Assembly: GCA_035720945.1 (NCBI GenBank)
Contig: DASTNK010000036.1
Location: forward strand, 1 to 6,449
DNA: 6,449 bases
Source: SCQX01 sp035720945
Lineage (GTDB): Bacteria > Pseudomonadota > Gammaproteobacteria > Burkholderiales > Burkholderiaceae_B
Direction of reading: 5' to 3'
In this document: positions 1-6,447 of the stretch, piece by piece
Layout of the letters: each line of letters starts with the position of its first letter
Position numbering within the stretch: the first letter of the stretch is position 1
Translations under genes and position numbers: made by a program
The notes under the pieces: generated by a model
Databases searched by the model: none
Told to the model about the DNA's origin: nothing
Seen by the model: the letters and a program-made list of their open reading frames with translations, nothing else

Positions 1-1980
1 CTCGAACTGGTTCACCTCTTCGGCCGGGACGTGATAGTCACGGTGATAATTGAAAGTGTGGGCGATGGACACGACGATGATGCCCAGGAACGACACGACG
101 GCCAGCCACCATATGTACCAGACCATGGCGAAGCCGAAGGCCGTGCCCAATATGCCGATGTAGACGCCTGTGCCGGTGTTGCTCGGCATATGGATGTCGT
201 TGAACCCTTCCAGTGGGCGACGCACGCCTTGCTCCTTCATGTCGGTCCAGGCGTCACGCTCGTGCACCTGCGGGATGAACGCGAAGTTGTAGTCGGGCGG
301 CGGCGAGGAGGTCGACCATTCCAGTGTGCGGCCGTCCCAGGGGTCGTTGCCCACCGCATATTCCTTGCGGCGGACGATACTGACGTAGATCTGGATGATG
401 AACGCCAGAATGCCCAACAAGATCAGGAAGGCGCCAAAGGCGGCGACGACAAACCAGATCTGCAGGCTGGGGTCGTCGAAATGGCTCAGGCGACGGGTCA
501 CACCCATCAGGCCCAGCACATACAACGGACCAAAAGCCACCCAGAAACCGATCTGCCAGAACCAGAACGACAGCTTGCCCCAGAACTCATTCAGGCGGAA
601 GCCGAAGGCCTTGGGGAACCAGTAGTTGATGGCGGCGAAGATGCCGAACACCACACCTCCGATGATGACATTGTGGAAGTGCGCGATCAGGAACAGGCTG
701 TTGTGCAGCAGGAAGTCCGCTGGTGCCACTGACAGCATCACGCCGGTCATGCCGCCGATGGTGAACGTGAATAGAAAGCCCATCGTCCAGAGCATCGGTA
801 CGGTGTATTGAACCCGGCCGCGGTACATGGTGAATAGCCAGTTGAAGATCTTCGCTCCGGTTGGGATCGAGATGATCATGGTCGTCAACGAGAAAAACGA
901 ATTGACGTCGGCGCCCGAGCCCATCGTGAAAAAGTGGTGCAGCCACACCAGGTACGACAGGATCATGATCGCCATCGTGGCGTAGACCATCGACGAATAA
1001 CCGAACAACGGTTTGCGCGAGAACGTCGCGACGATCTCAGAGTACACGCCGAAAATGGGCAGGATCAGGATATACACCTCGGGGTGACCCCATACCCAGA
1101 TAAGGTTGATGTACAGCATGACGTTGCCGCCAAAACCGTTGGTGAAGAAATGCATGTCCAGATAGCGGTCCAGCGACAGCATGAACAACGTGGCGGTCAG
1201 GATCGGGAAGGTGACGATGATCAGGCCGCTGGTGCACAGCGTGGTCCAGCTGAAGATCGGCATTTTCATCATCGTCATGCCCGGCGCGCGCATCTTGATG
1301 ACGGTGACGACGAAATTGATGCCGGTCAACAGCGTTCCGATGCCTGATAGCTGCAAGCCCCAGATGTAGTAGTCCACGCCTGGTCCGGGGCTTTGATGAA
1401 GCTCGGACACCGGGGGGTAGCCCAGCCAGCCAGCGGTGGAGAAATCCCCCACGAACAACGAAGTCATGAACAGTATGACCCCCGAAACCAGCAGCCAGAA
1501 GCTCAGGTTGTTCAGAAACGGGAAAGCGACATCGCGCGACCCGATCTGCAGCGGCATCACGAAATTCATCAGGCCGACGATATACGCCATGGCCACGAAG
1601 AAGATCATGATCGAGCCATGCGCCGAGAAGATCTGGTCGTAGTGTTCAGGCGGCAGATAGCCCATGTGCGGACCGAAGGCGACCGCTTGTTGCGCACGCA
1701 TCATGATGGCGTCGGAAAAGCCGCGCAACAGCATCACGGTGGCGAGGATGATGTACATGATCCCCAGCTTCTTGTGGTCCACACTGGTGAACCATTCGTG
1801 CCACAGGTATCCCCATAGCCGCTTTTTGGTGACGAGGCCGAGGATGCACAGGCCGACGACCGCCACCACGATGAGGGTGACTAGGACGATGCGGCCTTCG
1901 AGATCGGGGCTCAGGAATGGGAAGGAGTCGAGCGTCAGGCGCCCGAGAAGAAAATTCAGGATGGGAGAACGATCAGGCAT
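1..1980 (-). CDS. cyoB: Cytochrome bo3 ubiquinol oxidase subunit I (partial at C-terminus)
   Basis: This is the catalytic inner-membrane subunit of the haem-copper quinol oxidase: it takes electrons from ubiquinol, reduces O2 to water and pumps protons. The window holds 660 codons, open to the edge; E. coli CyoB has 663 residues, so only about 15-20 codons and the stop are missing. Checked key residues all match E. coli with a constant +15 offset. Low-spin haem b ligands are H121 and H436. CuB ligands are H299 (in HPEVYILILP), H348 and H349, with the cross-linked Tyr at Y303. The haem o ligand is H434 (AHFHNV). Quinol-site residues are R86, D90, H113 and Q116. Proton-path residues are D150, E301 and K377. 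It lies 23 bases after cyoA and is surely co-transcribed with it. An in-frame ATG at 1989 (adding Met-Leu-Thr) is an equally placed alternative start; both have a weak GGA about 9 bases upstream. Confidence 0.97.
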   Translation of the reverse strand, partial: MPDRSPILNFLLGRLTLDSFPFLSPDLEGRIVLVTLIVVAVVGLCILGLVTKKRLWGYLWHEWFTSVDHKKLGIMYIILATVMLLRGFSDAIMMRAQQAVAFGPHMGYLPPEHYDQIFSAHGSIMIFFVAMAYIVGLMNFVMPLQIGSRDVAFPFLNNLSFWLLVSGVILFMTSLFVGDFSTAGWLGYPPVSELHQSPGPGVDYYIWGLQLSGIGTLLTGINFVVTVIKMRAPGMTMMKMPIFSWTTLCTSGLIIVTFPILTATLFMLSLDRYLDMHFFTNGFGGNVMLYINLIWVWGHPEVYILILPIFGVYSEIVATFSRKPLFGYSSMVYATMAIMILSYLVWLHHFFTMGSGADVNSFFSLTTMIISIPTGAKIFNWLFTMYRGRVQYTVPMLWTMGFLFTFTIGGMTGVMLSVAPADFLLHNSLFLIAHFHNVIIGGVVFGIFAAINYWFPKAFGFRLNEFWGKLSFWFWQIGFWVAFGPLYVLGLMGVTRRLSHFDDPSLQIWFVVAAFGAFLILLGILAFIIQIYVSIVRRKEYAVGNDPWDGRTLEWSTSSPPPDYNFAFIPQVHERDAWTDMKEQGVRRPLEGFNDIHMPSNTGTGVYIGILGTAFGFAMVWYIWWLAVVSFLGIIVVSIAHTFNYHRDYHVPAEEVNQFE

Positions 1981-2003
1981 AGTAAGCATTCCAGGAAATC
2001 CGA

Positions 2004-2963
2004 TCAGTGCATTGCTGCCGAGTCATGCGCGGGGGTGTGGGTGTCCATTCCGCGGCTGGGCATGGCGTCTGCGGTCATCATGCCGTTCATGCACATCTGA
2101 CCAGGGTCGACGCAGCGGTTGAGGATGCGTTCGTACAGATCGGGACTGAAATGGGCGTAGTAGTGGATGGGTTCGGCGCGGGTGGGTTGCTTGAGCTTGT
2201 CGTAGGTGGTGCGATCGAGGGTTTGACCCTTGGCGCGCACCTTGTCCACCCAGTTGTTGAAGGCTTTCTGGCTCAGGCCATGAAAGGTGAAGCGCATGTC
2301 GGTGAAACCGGCTCCGCTGTAGTTGGCGGAAAAACCCTTGTAGTCGCCGGGCTTATTGATCACGCCGTGCAGCACGGTTTGCATGCCAGGCATGGTGTAG
2401 ATCTGTCCCGCCAGGTTCGGCACGAAAAAGGAATCCATCATCGTGTCAGCCGTGAGCTTGAAGTGAATCGGCACGTTGACCGGTGCGGCGAGCTCATTCA
2501 CGGTTGCGATACCGTACTGCGGATAGAAGAACAGCCACTTCCACTGTAGCGAAACTACTTCCACTTCCAGTGGTTTGGCATTCGTGGGCACGGGCTTGTT
2601 GTCAGCGATCTTGTCCAGTGGTTTGTAAGGGTCGAGCTGATGGGTGCCGGTCCAACTGACCGCGCCCACCGCGATGATGATCAGCAACGGCACCGCCCAC
2701 ACCAGCAGTTCGAGCTGTGGGGAGTGGTCCCATTTACTGTCGTACGTGGCTTTTGTGTTTGATGCGCGGTATCGCCACGCGATGATGGCGATGGCGATGA
2801 GCACGGGGACGATGATCAGCGCGATGATGATCGTCGTGCTGATCATGATGTCGCTTTGTTGCCGTGCTACGTAACCGTCGGGGTTGAGCAGAACCAGATT
2901 GCAGCCCCCAAGAACAAGCATTACGGGGAGCAGCAGCAACCGACAGAAACGTTTCACCAGCAT
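2004..2963 (-). CDS. cyoA: Cytochrome bo3 ubiquinol oxidase subunit II
   Basis: Subunit II of the bo3 quinol oxidase, 319 residues (E. coli CyoA has 315). The N-terminus is a lipoprotein signal: basic MLVKR, a Leu-rich stretch, then lipobox LGGC with the probable lipidated Cys at 21. Two membrane helices follow at about 41-63 and 85-104, then a periplasmic cupredoxin-like domain at about 130-230 (QWKWLFFYPQYG from 140, VPNLAGQIYTMPGMQ from 181) and the C-terminal COX_ARM-type region. The Cys-containing CuA motif of cytochrome c oxidases is absent; NYSGAGF stands in its place, which marks a quinol oxidase. The last 40 residues are rich in Met and His and carry two Cys (284 and 291). The ATG has an AGG 7 bases upstream. 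It is the first gene of the operon, and cyoB follows after 23 bases. Confidence 0.97.
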   Translation of the reverse strand: MLVKRFCRLLLLPVMLVLGGCNLVLLNPDGYVARQQSDIMISTTIIIALIIVPVLIAIAIIAWRYRASNTKATYDSKWDHSPQLELLVWAVPLLIIIAVGAVSWTGTHQLDPYKPLDKIADNKPVPTNAKPLEVEVVSLQWKWLFFYPQYGIATVNELAAPVNVPIHFKLTADTMMDSFFVPNLAGQIYTMPGMQTVLHGVINKPGDYKGFSANYSGAGFTDMRFTFHGLSQKAFNNWVDKVRAKGQTLDRTTYDKLKQPTRAEPIHYYAHFSPDLYERILNRCVDPGQMCMNGMMTADAMPSRGMDTHTPAHDSAAMH

Positions 2964-2970
2964 GAGAGAA

Positions 2971-2973
2971 CCT
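2971..2973 (-). promoter_or_regulatory. Ribosome binding site of cyoA
   Basis: On the minus strand TTAGG lies just before the start; its AGG ends 7 bases from the cyoA ATG. It abuts the last copy of the repeated leader sequence, so anything binding the leader repeats would sit directly next to it. Confidence 0.6.
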
Positions 2974-3011
2974 AAGAGCGAGAACTAAAGAGAAGAGCGA
3001 GAACTAAAGAG
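2974..3011. repeat. Exact 19-bp tandem duplication in the cyoA leader
   Basis: The unit aagagcgagaactaaagag occurs twice without a mismatch or gap (2974-2992 and 2993-3011). Its core gagaactaaag recurs in degenerate form on both sides, at 2966-2976 (gagaacctaag) and 3012-3023 (gagaacttaaag), giving four copies in all. In the cyoA transcript these read as CTTTAGTTCTC and would fill the 5' untranslated leader between the predicted promoter and the ribosome binding site. No function is known to me. Confidence 0.85.
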
Positions 3012-3045
3012 GAGAACTTAAAGATGAATGGCAAATCTTATTTAT

Positions 3046-3074
3046 TTTATAATAATCCGCCGAACCAGGGTCGA
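3046..3074 (-). promoter_or_regulatory. Probable sigma-70 promoter of cyoAB
   Basis: Read on the minus strand, the -10 is TATAAA (3051-3046) and the -35 is TCGACC (3074-3069, 4 of 6 matches to TTGACA), separated by 17 bases. The -10 lies in a strikingly AT-rich patch (3034-3056) in an otherwise GC-rich sequence. Transcription would begin near 3039 and give a leader of about 75 bases. The same patch reads TATAAT on the plus strand (3048-3053), so it could also serve the divergent transporter gene, although no good plus-strand -35 is seen. Confidence 0.5.
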
Positions 3075-3086
3075 GAAATTTCTCGA
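3071..3086. promoter_or_regulatory. Perfect 16-bp palindrome, candidate operator
   Basis: The sequence tcgagaaatttctcga equals its own reverse complement. It lies between two divergent genes and overlaps the predicted -35 of cyoA by four bases, a typical place for a dimeric repressor. It is downstream of the plus-strand TATAAT, where binding would also block transcription of the transporter gene. I do not recognise the motif as the site of a specific regulator. Confidence 0.5.
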
Positions 3087-3125
3087 TTGGACCATTTGTA
3101 CGGCGGTTTGTTCATCGGAAACACT

Positions 3126-4463
3126 ATGTCCTCTACTAGTCACGCTCAGCCTGTGGGGCCATCCGGCCTCGCTCCGTCACAGTCCGGCTCCCACGACCGC
3201 CCCATCACTCCCGGCGACATTTCCGTCGGCGTGGTCGTCGGACGCACCGCCGGCTTCTTCGATGTGTTCGTGTTCGGCATCGCCTGCGCCTTGGTGTTTC
3301 CCGGTGTCTTTTTTCCATTCGCCAATTCGGCGGATGGCATGTTCTATTCCTTTGCGGTGTTCGCGCTCGGCTTTGTCGCGCAGCCGCTGGGTTCGCTATT
3401 CTTCCTGCCCCTAGAGCGGCGTTTCGGTCGCGCCACGGCCTTGACCGCGGCGTTGTTCCTGTTGGGGTGTTCCACGGTGGGGGTGGCGTTCCTGCCGAGC
3501 TATTCATCCATTGGCTATGCGTCCATCGTGGCGCTGTGCGTTCTGCGCGTGGGCCAAGGCTTCGCGATGGGTGGCAGTTGGGACGGGCTGCCATCGCTGC
3601 TGGCCATGAAGGCCCCGAAGGACAGTCGTGGCTGGTATGCGTCCATTCCTCAACTTGGCGCACCCATCGGTTTTATCGTTGCCGCCGCGCTTTTCGCCTA
3701 TCTGTGGTCCACGCTGTCGTACGAAGAGTTCTTCGGCTGGGGGTGGCGTTATCCGTTCTTCGCCGCTTTCGCCGTGAACGTGGTGGCGTTGTTTGCGCGC
3801 TTGCGCCTGGTCGTTAGCCCGGAATACCGGCAAGAGTTCAGGCAGCGTGAACTTGCCCCATCGAAAGTCGGCGGGTTGGCTGGTTCCGGTCAAGGCAAGT
3901 ACGTGTTGCTGGGGGCGTTTGCGCCAATGGCCAGTTATGCGCTGTTGAACCTGGTCACACTGTTCACACTGTCGTGGGCCTTGTTGTACACGCAGCAGTC
4001 CCCCACCACGTTTCTGTTGATTCAGATCATAGGCGCCATCGTGGCGATCCCCTGCATGCTGATCTCCGGCCGCATCGCCGACCGACTCGGTCGACGCGTG
4101 ACGCTGGGCCTGTTCGCCACACTCATCGCCGTATACAGCGGGTGGACCGCGGTCCTGCTGTCGGGGGGGGATTACGAAAGCTATGTCTTCATCATTCTCG
4201 GGTTCGCCTTGCTTGGGTTCTCACATGCGCTGTCCTCCGGCGCGGTGGCGGCCAGCTTCCGAAGCGAATTCCGCTACACCGGCGCACGCTTCTCCGCAGA
4301 CCTGAGCTGGTTGCTGGGCGCCGGGTTCGCACCATTGGTGGCTCTGGTTCTAGCTGATTATTTCGGGGTCGGTTACGTGGGTCTGTACCTGCTCTCGGGG
4401 GCGTTCTGCACGTTGGCCGCCTTGTGGGTCAGCCGCAGACTTGGTGGTCTGCCCAACAACTAA
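3126..4463 (+). CDS. MFS transporter, metabolite:H+ symporter (MHS) type
   Basis: A 445-residue major facilitator with about twelve hydrophobic segments, expected in the inner membrane. Known MHS members import small organic acids, osmolytes or related solutes with protons; the substrate here cannot be read from the sequence. Family marks: the loop 2-3 motif is degenerate (PLERRFGRATAL from 95), RVGQGFAMGG lies at 141-150, GWGWRYPFF at 204-212, the loop 8-9 motif GRIADRLGRR is canonical at 315-324, and FRYTGARFS (382-390) followed by GAGFAPL is typical of MHS proteins. The reading frame opens further back to an ATG at 3024, which has a good AGGAG at 3010-3014. I prefer 3126 (GGAA 5 bases upstream) because the extra 34 codons are AT-rich, use codons such as TTA and AAT that are rare nearby, and cover the promoter and palindrome. 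The gene is divergent from cyoA. It contains a run of eight G at 4163-4170. Confidence 0.85.
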   Translation: MSSTSHAQPVGPSGLAPSQSGSHDRPITPGDISVGVVVGRTAGFFDVFVFGIACALVFPGVFFPFANSADGMFYSFAVFALGFVAQPLGSLFFLPLERRFGRATALTAALFLLGCSTVGVAFLPSYSSIGYASIVALCVLRVGQGFAMGGSWDGLPSLLAMKAPKDSRGWYASIPQLGAPIGFIVAAALFAYLWSTLSYEEFFGWGWRYPFFAAFAVNVVALFARLRLVVSPEYRQEFRQRELAPSKVGGLAGSGQGKYVLLGAFAPMASYALLNLVTLFTLSWALLYTQQSPTTFLLIQIIGAIVAIPCMLISGRIADRLGRRVTLGLFATLIAVYSGWTAVLLSGGDYESYVFIILGFALLGFSHALSSGAVAASFRSEFRYTGARFSADLSWLLGAGFAPLVALVLADYFGVGYVGLYLLSGAFCTLAALWVSRRLGGLPNN

Positions 4464-4481
4464 GAATTCCAGGCAGTTACG

Positions 4482-4519
4482 AAAGTCCGGCCGAACCTCG
4501 ATGATTCGGCCGGATTTTT
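4482..4519 (+). terminator. Intrinsic terminator, possibly bidirectional
   Basis: A perfect 10-bp GC-rich stem (tccggccgaa at 4486-4495 with ttcggccgga at 4505-4514) encloses a 9-base loop and is followed by TTTTT (4515-4519). It begins about 20 bases after the transporter stop. The stem is preceded by AAA, so the minus-strand transcript from pabC also gets a short U run after the hairpin. It can therefore serve both convergent units, more strongly on the plus strand. Confidence 0.85.
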
Positions 4520-4550
4520 CATTGATTGCGGCGAGAAGCGGGCGCCACGT

Positions 4551-4625
4551 CGCGTTTCTACAGGCTGTCCTTCTTCGCGTTTCTACAGGCTGTCCTTCTT
4601 CGCGTTTCGACAGGCTGTTCTTCTT
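4551..4625. repeat. Three tandem copies of a 25-bp repeat
   Basis: Copies lie at 4551-4575, 4576-4600 and 4601-4625. The first two are identical; the third differs at two positions. Each begins cgcgttt, contains the near-palindrome acaggctgt and ends with ttctt. A further decayed fragment (tttctac) overlaps the end of pabC near 4628-4634. The unit is not a multiple of three and there are no spacers, so neither coding sequence nor CRISPR is indicated. The array sits between the pabC stop and the terminator, so it would form part of the pabC mRNA 3' end. Confidence 0.9.
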
Positions 4626-4631
4626 CATTTT

Positions 4632-5273
4632 CTACTTGTCGAGGGCCGCTTCCACCCGTTCCGCGTCCAGCCAGCCGCGCAGACTGTTCACGAATGCCCA
4701 ACCCTGCGCGCGAGGGACGTCATCCAGCAGTATCACCCGCTCGGCTAGGCGCCCCTGCTCTATGCAAACCTGTCGGCCCACACCAGGCAGCAGGCCGCAA
4801 CGCAACGGCGGTGTGATCCAGCGGCCATCGAGCAGTACCGCGATGTTGCCGCGTGTCGTTTCAGTCAATTCACGGTCTTCATTGAACAACACCGTGTCGA
4901 ATACCGAGGCGTCAGCGGGTTGTAGGGCGACATAGTGGTCGCGTCGCGAAGTCTTGAAGTGCACCCAGTCGCCATGGGCCAGGGCGTTGGCCAATGGCGC
5001 CCGCGCCAGTTGCAGGCGCACGGGCGTGGGTGTGGGCCGCAGCGGATGCGCTTCCCCCATCACTTTGCCATCGTGTCGCAACGCCAGGCGCACTCGCCAA
5101 TCGCCTTGTGGATGCTGATCGCGCAGCAGCGCCAACACTTGAGTGATGCGGGGCGCGATCCATGGGTAACCGAAGTGTTGGGCGGTCGCTTGCATGCGGT
5201 CCAGGTGCAACGGCAGGTGTACGAAGGCGCCGCCGCGTAGCGCCAGGGTTTCAAGAACGTCAAAGTCCGCCAT
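4632..5273 (-). CDS. pabC: Class IV aminotransferase-fold enzyme, probable 4-amino-4-deoxychorismate lyase
   Basis: Probably the PLP enzyme that splits 4-amino-4-deoxychorismate into p-aminobenzoate and pyruvate for folate synthesis. The 213-residue product has fold-type IV marks: FDVLETLALRGG at the start, LHLDRM (22-27) on the phosphate side, the likely PLP lysine K107 in HFKTSRRDHY, the cofactor-ring glutamate E138 in ELTETTRGN, and the glycine-rich CGLLPGVGR from 159. It is shorter than E. coli PabC (about 270 residues) and starts at the equivalent of its GDG motif, as in aminotransferase domains fused to PabB. The frame is open back to 5405, but the ATG at 5273 has a strong GGGAG 8 bases upstream (5282-5286) and avoids overlap with pabB, whose stop is 34 bases before it. 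Context supports PabC; another class IV activity cannot be excluded. Confidence 0.88.
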   Translation of the reverse strand: MADFDVLETLALRGGAFVHLPLHLDRMQATAQHFGYPWIAPRITQVLALLRDQHPQGDWRVRLALRHDGKVMGEAHPLRPTPTPVRLQLARAPLANALAHGDWVHFKTSRRDHYVALQPADASVFDTVLFNEDRELTETTRGNIAVLLDGRWITPPLRCGLLPGVGRQVCIEQGRLAERVILLDDVPRAQGWAFVNSLRGWLDAERVEAALDK

Positions 5274-5281
5274 TCGATGTG

Positions 5282-5286
5282 CTCCC
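5282..5286 (-). promoter_or_regulatory. Ribosome binding site of pabC
   Basis: GGGAG on the minus strand, 8 bases before the ATG at 5273. It decides the pabC start over the longer in-frame options that would overlap the end of pabB. Confidence 0.75.
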
Positions 5287-5307
5287 GAATAGGGTTGCCA
5301 TGTGGCG

Positions 5308-6447
5308 TCAACCCAGAAACAGGCGCTTGTGGCGCCACTCTTGCCATTCCGCGTCGGCGCTGCTACTGGCCGTGATGCCGCTGCCAATGCCACAACGCAG
5401 TACATTCCCGCGCACCGTCACGGTGCGGATTGGAACGTTGAACGTGGCGTGCATGCCACCTGGTGTCGAGGCTGGACGCACCACGCCCAAGGCGCCACAG
5501 TAGACACCGCGCGGGCCGGGCTCCAACCTGCGGATCCAGCGCATGGCCTGGCGCTTGGGCGCCCCGGTGATCGAACCGCATGGAAACAGCGCGGCGAACA
5601 CATCCGCCAGCCGTGTGCCGGGCCGGGTGACGGCTTCCACGTCGGATGTCATCTGCCACACTGTGGGCAGCGCTTCCGCCTGAAACAGGCGTGGCACCCG
5701 GACACTGTTCGGCAGCGCGATGCGCGAGAGGTCGTTTCGCAGAAGATCCACGATCATCACGTTCTCGGCCCGTTCCTTGGATGATGCGCGCATGGCCTCG
5801 ACCTGTGCCGAGTCTTCGGCAGGTGTCGCGCCGCGCGGGGCCGTGCCTTTCATGGGGCGGGTCAGGATGCGTTCGCCGTCCCAGTCGAAGAACAGTTCGG
5901 GCGATACCGACAGGATCTGCTCGGTGCCGTTGTCAATGGCGGCCACATAACCCATGGGTTGCGCGCGGCGCAAGGCGGTGAATAGTGAGGACGCGTTGCC
6001 CTGCAAGCGCCCCTCTAATTGAGAGGTGAGGTTGACCTGGTAGCAGTCGCCCGCCGCGATCGCCCGGTGGATGGCGGTTATTGCCAGGTCGAAAGCGGCG
6101 CGGTCGATGCCGGGTTGCCAGGCTGCCTGCGAAGCTTCATTGTCGGCGGTTCCCTCTGTCGACCAATCCAGCGCTCGATCGTGCACGGCGAACCAAACCA
6201 GCGGCTCCCCGTGTGGCACAGGGTGCAACGCGTCGGCGAAGGCCGCATCGAAAGCCAGTGCGGCTTCGTAACGCAGCCAGCCCACGCACCAGTGTCCGGT
6301 TTGCGCAGCGTGCTCCACTGCGTTCAGCAGCGATGCCACGTCTTCAGGACGATGCGCGGACAGCACTGCCTTCGGTGCGCCGAAACACCGACCCAGCCGC
6401 GGTGCGGTGGCGTCGCGCGGATCAGGAAAGTCAATGCGAGAGTTCAT
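5308..6447 (-). CDS. pabB: Aminodeoxychorismate synthase component I
   Basis: Converts chorismate and ammonia (supplied by the glutaminase PabA) to 4-amino-4-deoxychorismate, the first step of p-aminobenzoate and folate synthesis, in the cytoplasm. The 379-residue product carries the chorismate-binding domain: GDCYQVNLT (133-141), SPELFF (182-187), PMKGTAPRG (198-206), ERAENVMIVDLLRNDLSRI (225-243), GSITGAPK (291-298) and CGIGSGIT (352-359). K200 in PMKGT matches the lysine that marks PabB; anthranilate synthase TrpE has Ala there. The N-terminal part is reduced compared with the roughly 450 residues of E. coli PabB, as in other compact PabB proteins. The start lies 2 bases from the window edge, so no ribosome binding site can be seen and a longer start is not excluded. 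pabC follows after 34 bases, probably in one transcript. Confidence 0.95.
   Translation of the reverse strand: MNSRIDFPDPRDATAPRLGRCFGAPKAVLSAHRPEDVASLLNAVEHAAQTGHWCVGWLRYEAALAFDAAFADALHPVPHGEPLVWFAVHDRALDWSTEGTADNEASQAAWQPGIDRAAFDLAITAIHRAIAAGDCYQVNLTSQLEGRLQGNASSLFTALRRAQPMGYVAAIDNGTEQILSVSPELFFDWDGERILTRPMKGTAPRGATPAEDSAQVEAMRASSKERAENVMIVDLLRNDLSRIALPNSVRVPRLFQAEALPTVWQMTSDVEAVTRPGTRLADVFAALFPCGSITGAPKRQAMRWIRRLEPGPRGVYCGALGVVRPASTPGGMHATFNVPIRTVTVRGNVLRCGIGSGITASSSADAEWQEWRHKRLFLG

Noticed and set aside
31..732. Long plus-strand open frame opposite cyoB
   Set aside because: It lies entirely antisense to cyoB, whose frame has all functional residues; its Asp/Gln/His/Arg-rich product has no recognisable domain and is typical of a shadow frame in GC-rich DNA.
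2007..2549. Plus-strand open frame of 180 codons opposite cyoA
   Set aside because: Complete overlap with an intact cyoA, low-complexity composition and no visible ribosome binding site or motif.
2004..2963. Subunit II of an aa3-type cytochrome c oxidase
   Set aside because: The Cys-containing CuA site is absent and CyoB has the quinol-site residues, so this is a quinol oxidase.
4551..4625. Tandem repeats as a possible CRISPR array
   Set aside because: The copies are directly adjacent with no spacers, and no cas gene is present.
4441..4935. Plus-strand frames running through the 25-bp repeats
   Set aside because: The repeat unit is not a multiple of three, the frames cross the terminator and then run antisense to pabC, and the products are Arg/Ser-rich without motifs.
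5302..5784. Plus-strand frames opposite pabB
   Set aside because: Antisense to the conserved chorismate-binding motifs of pabB, with no domain of their own.
5308..6447. Anthranilate synthase component I (TrpE) or isochorismate synthase
   Set aside because: The PMKGT motif carries the lysine of PabB where TrpE has Ala, and a class IV aminotransferase-fold gene follows directly.
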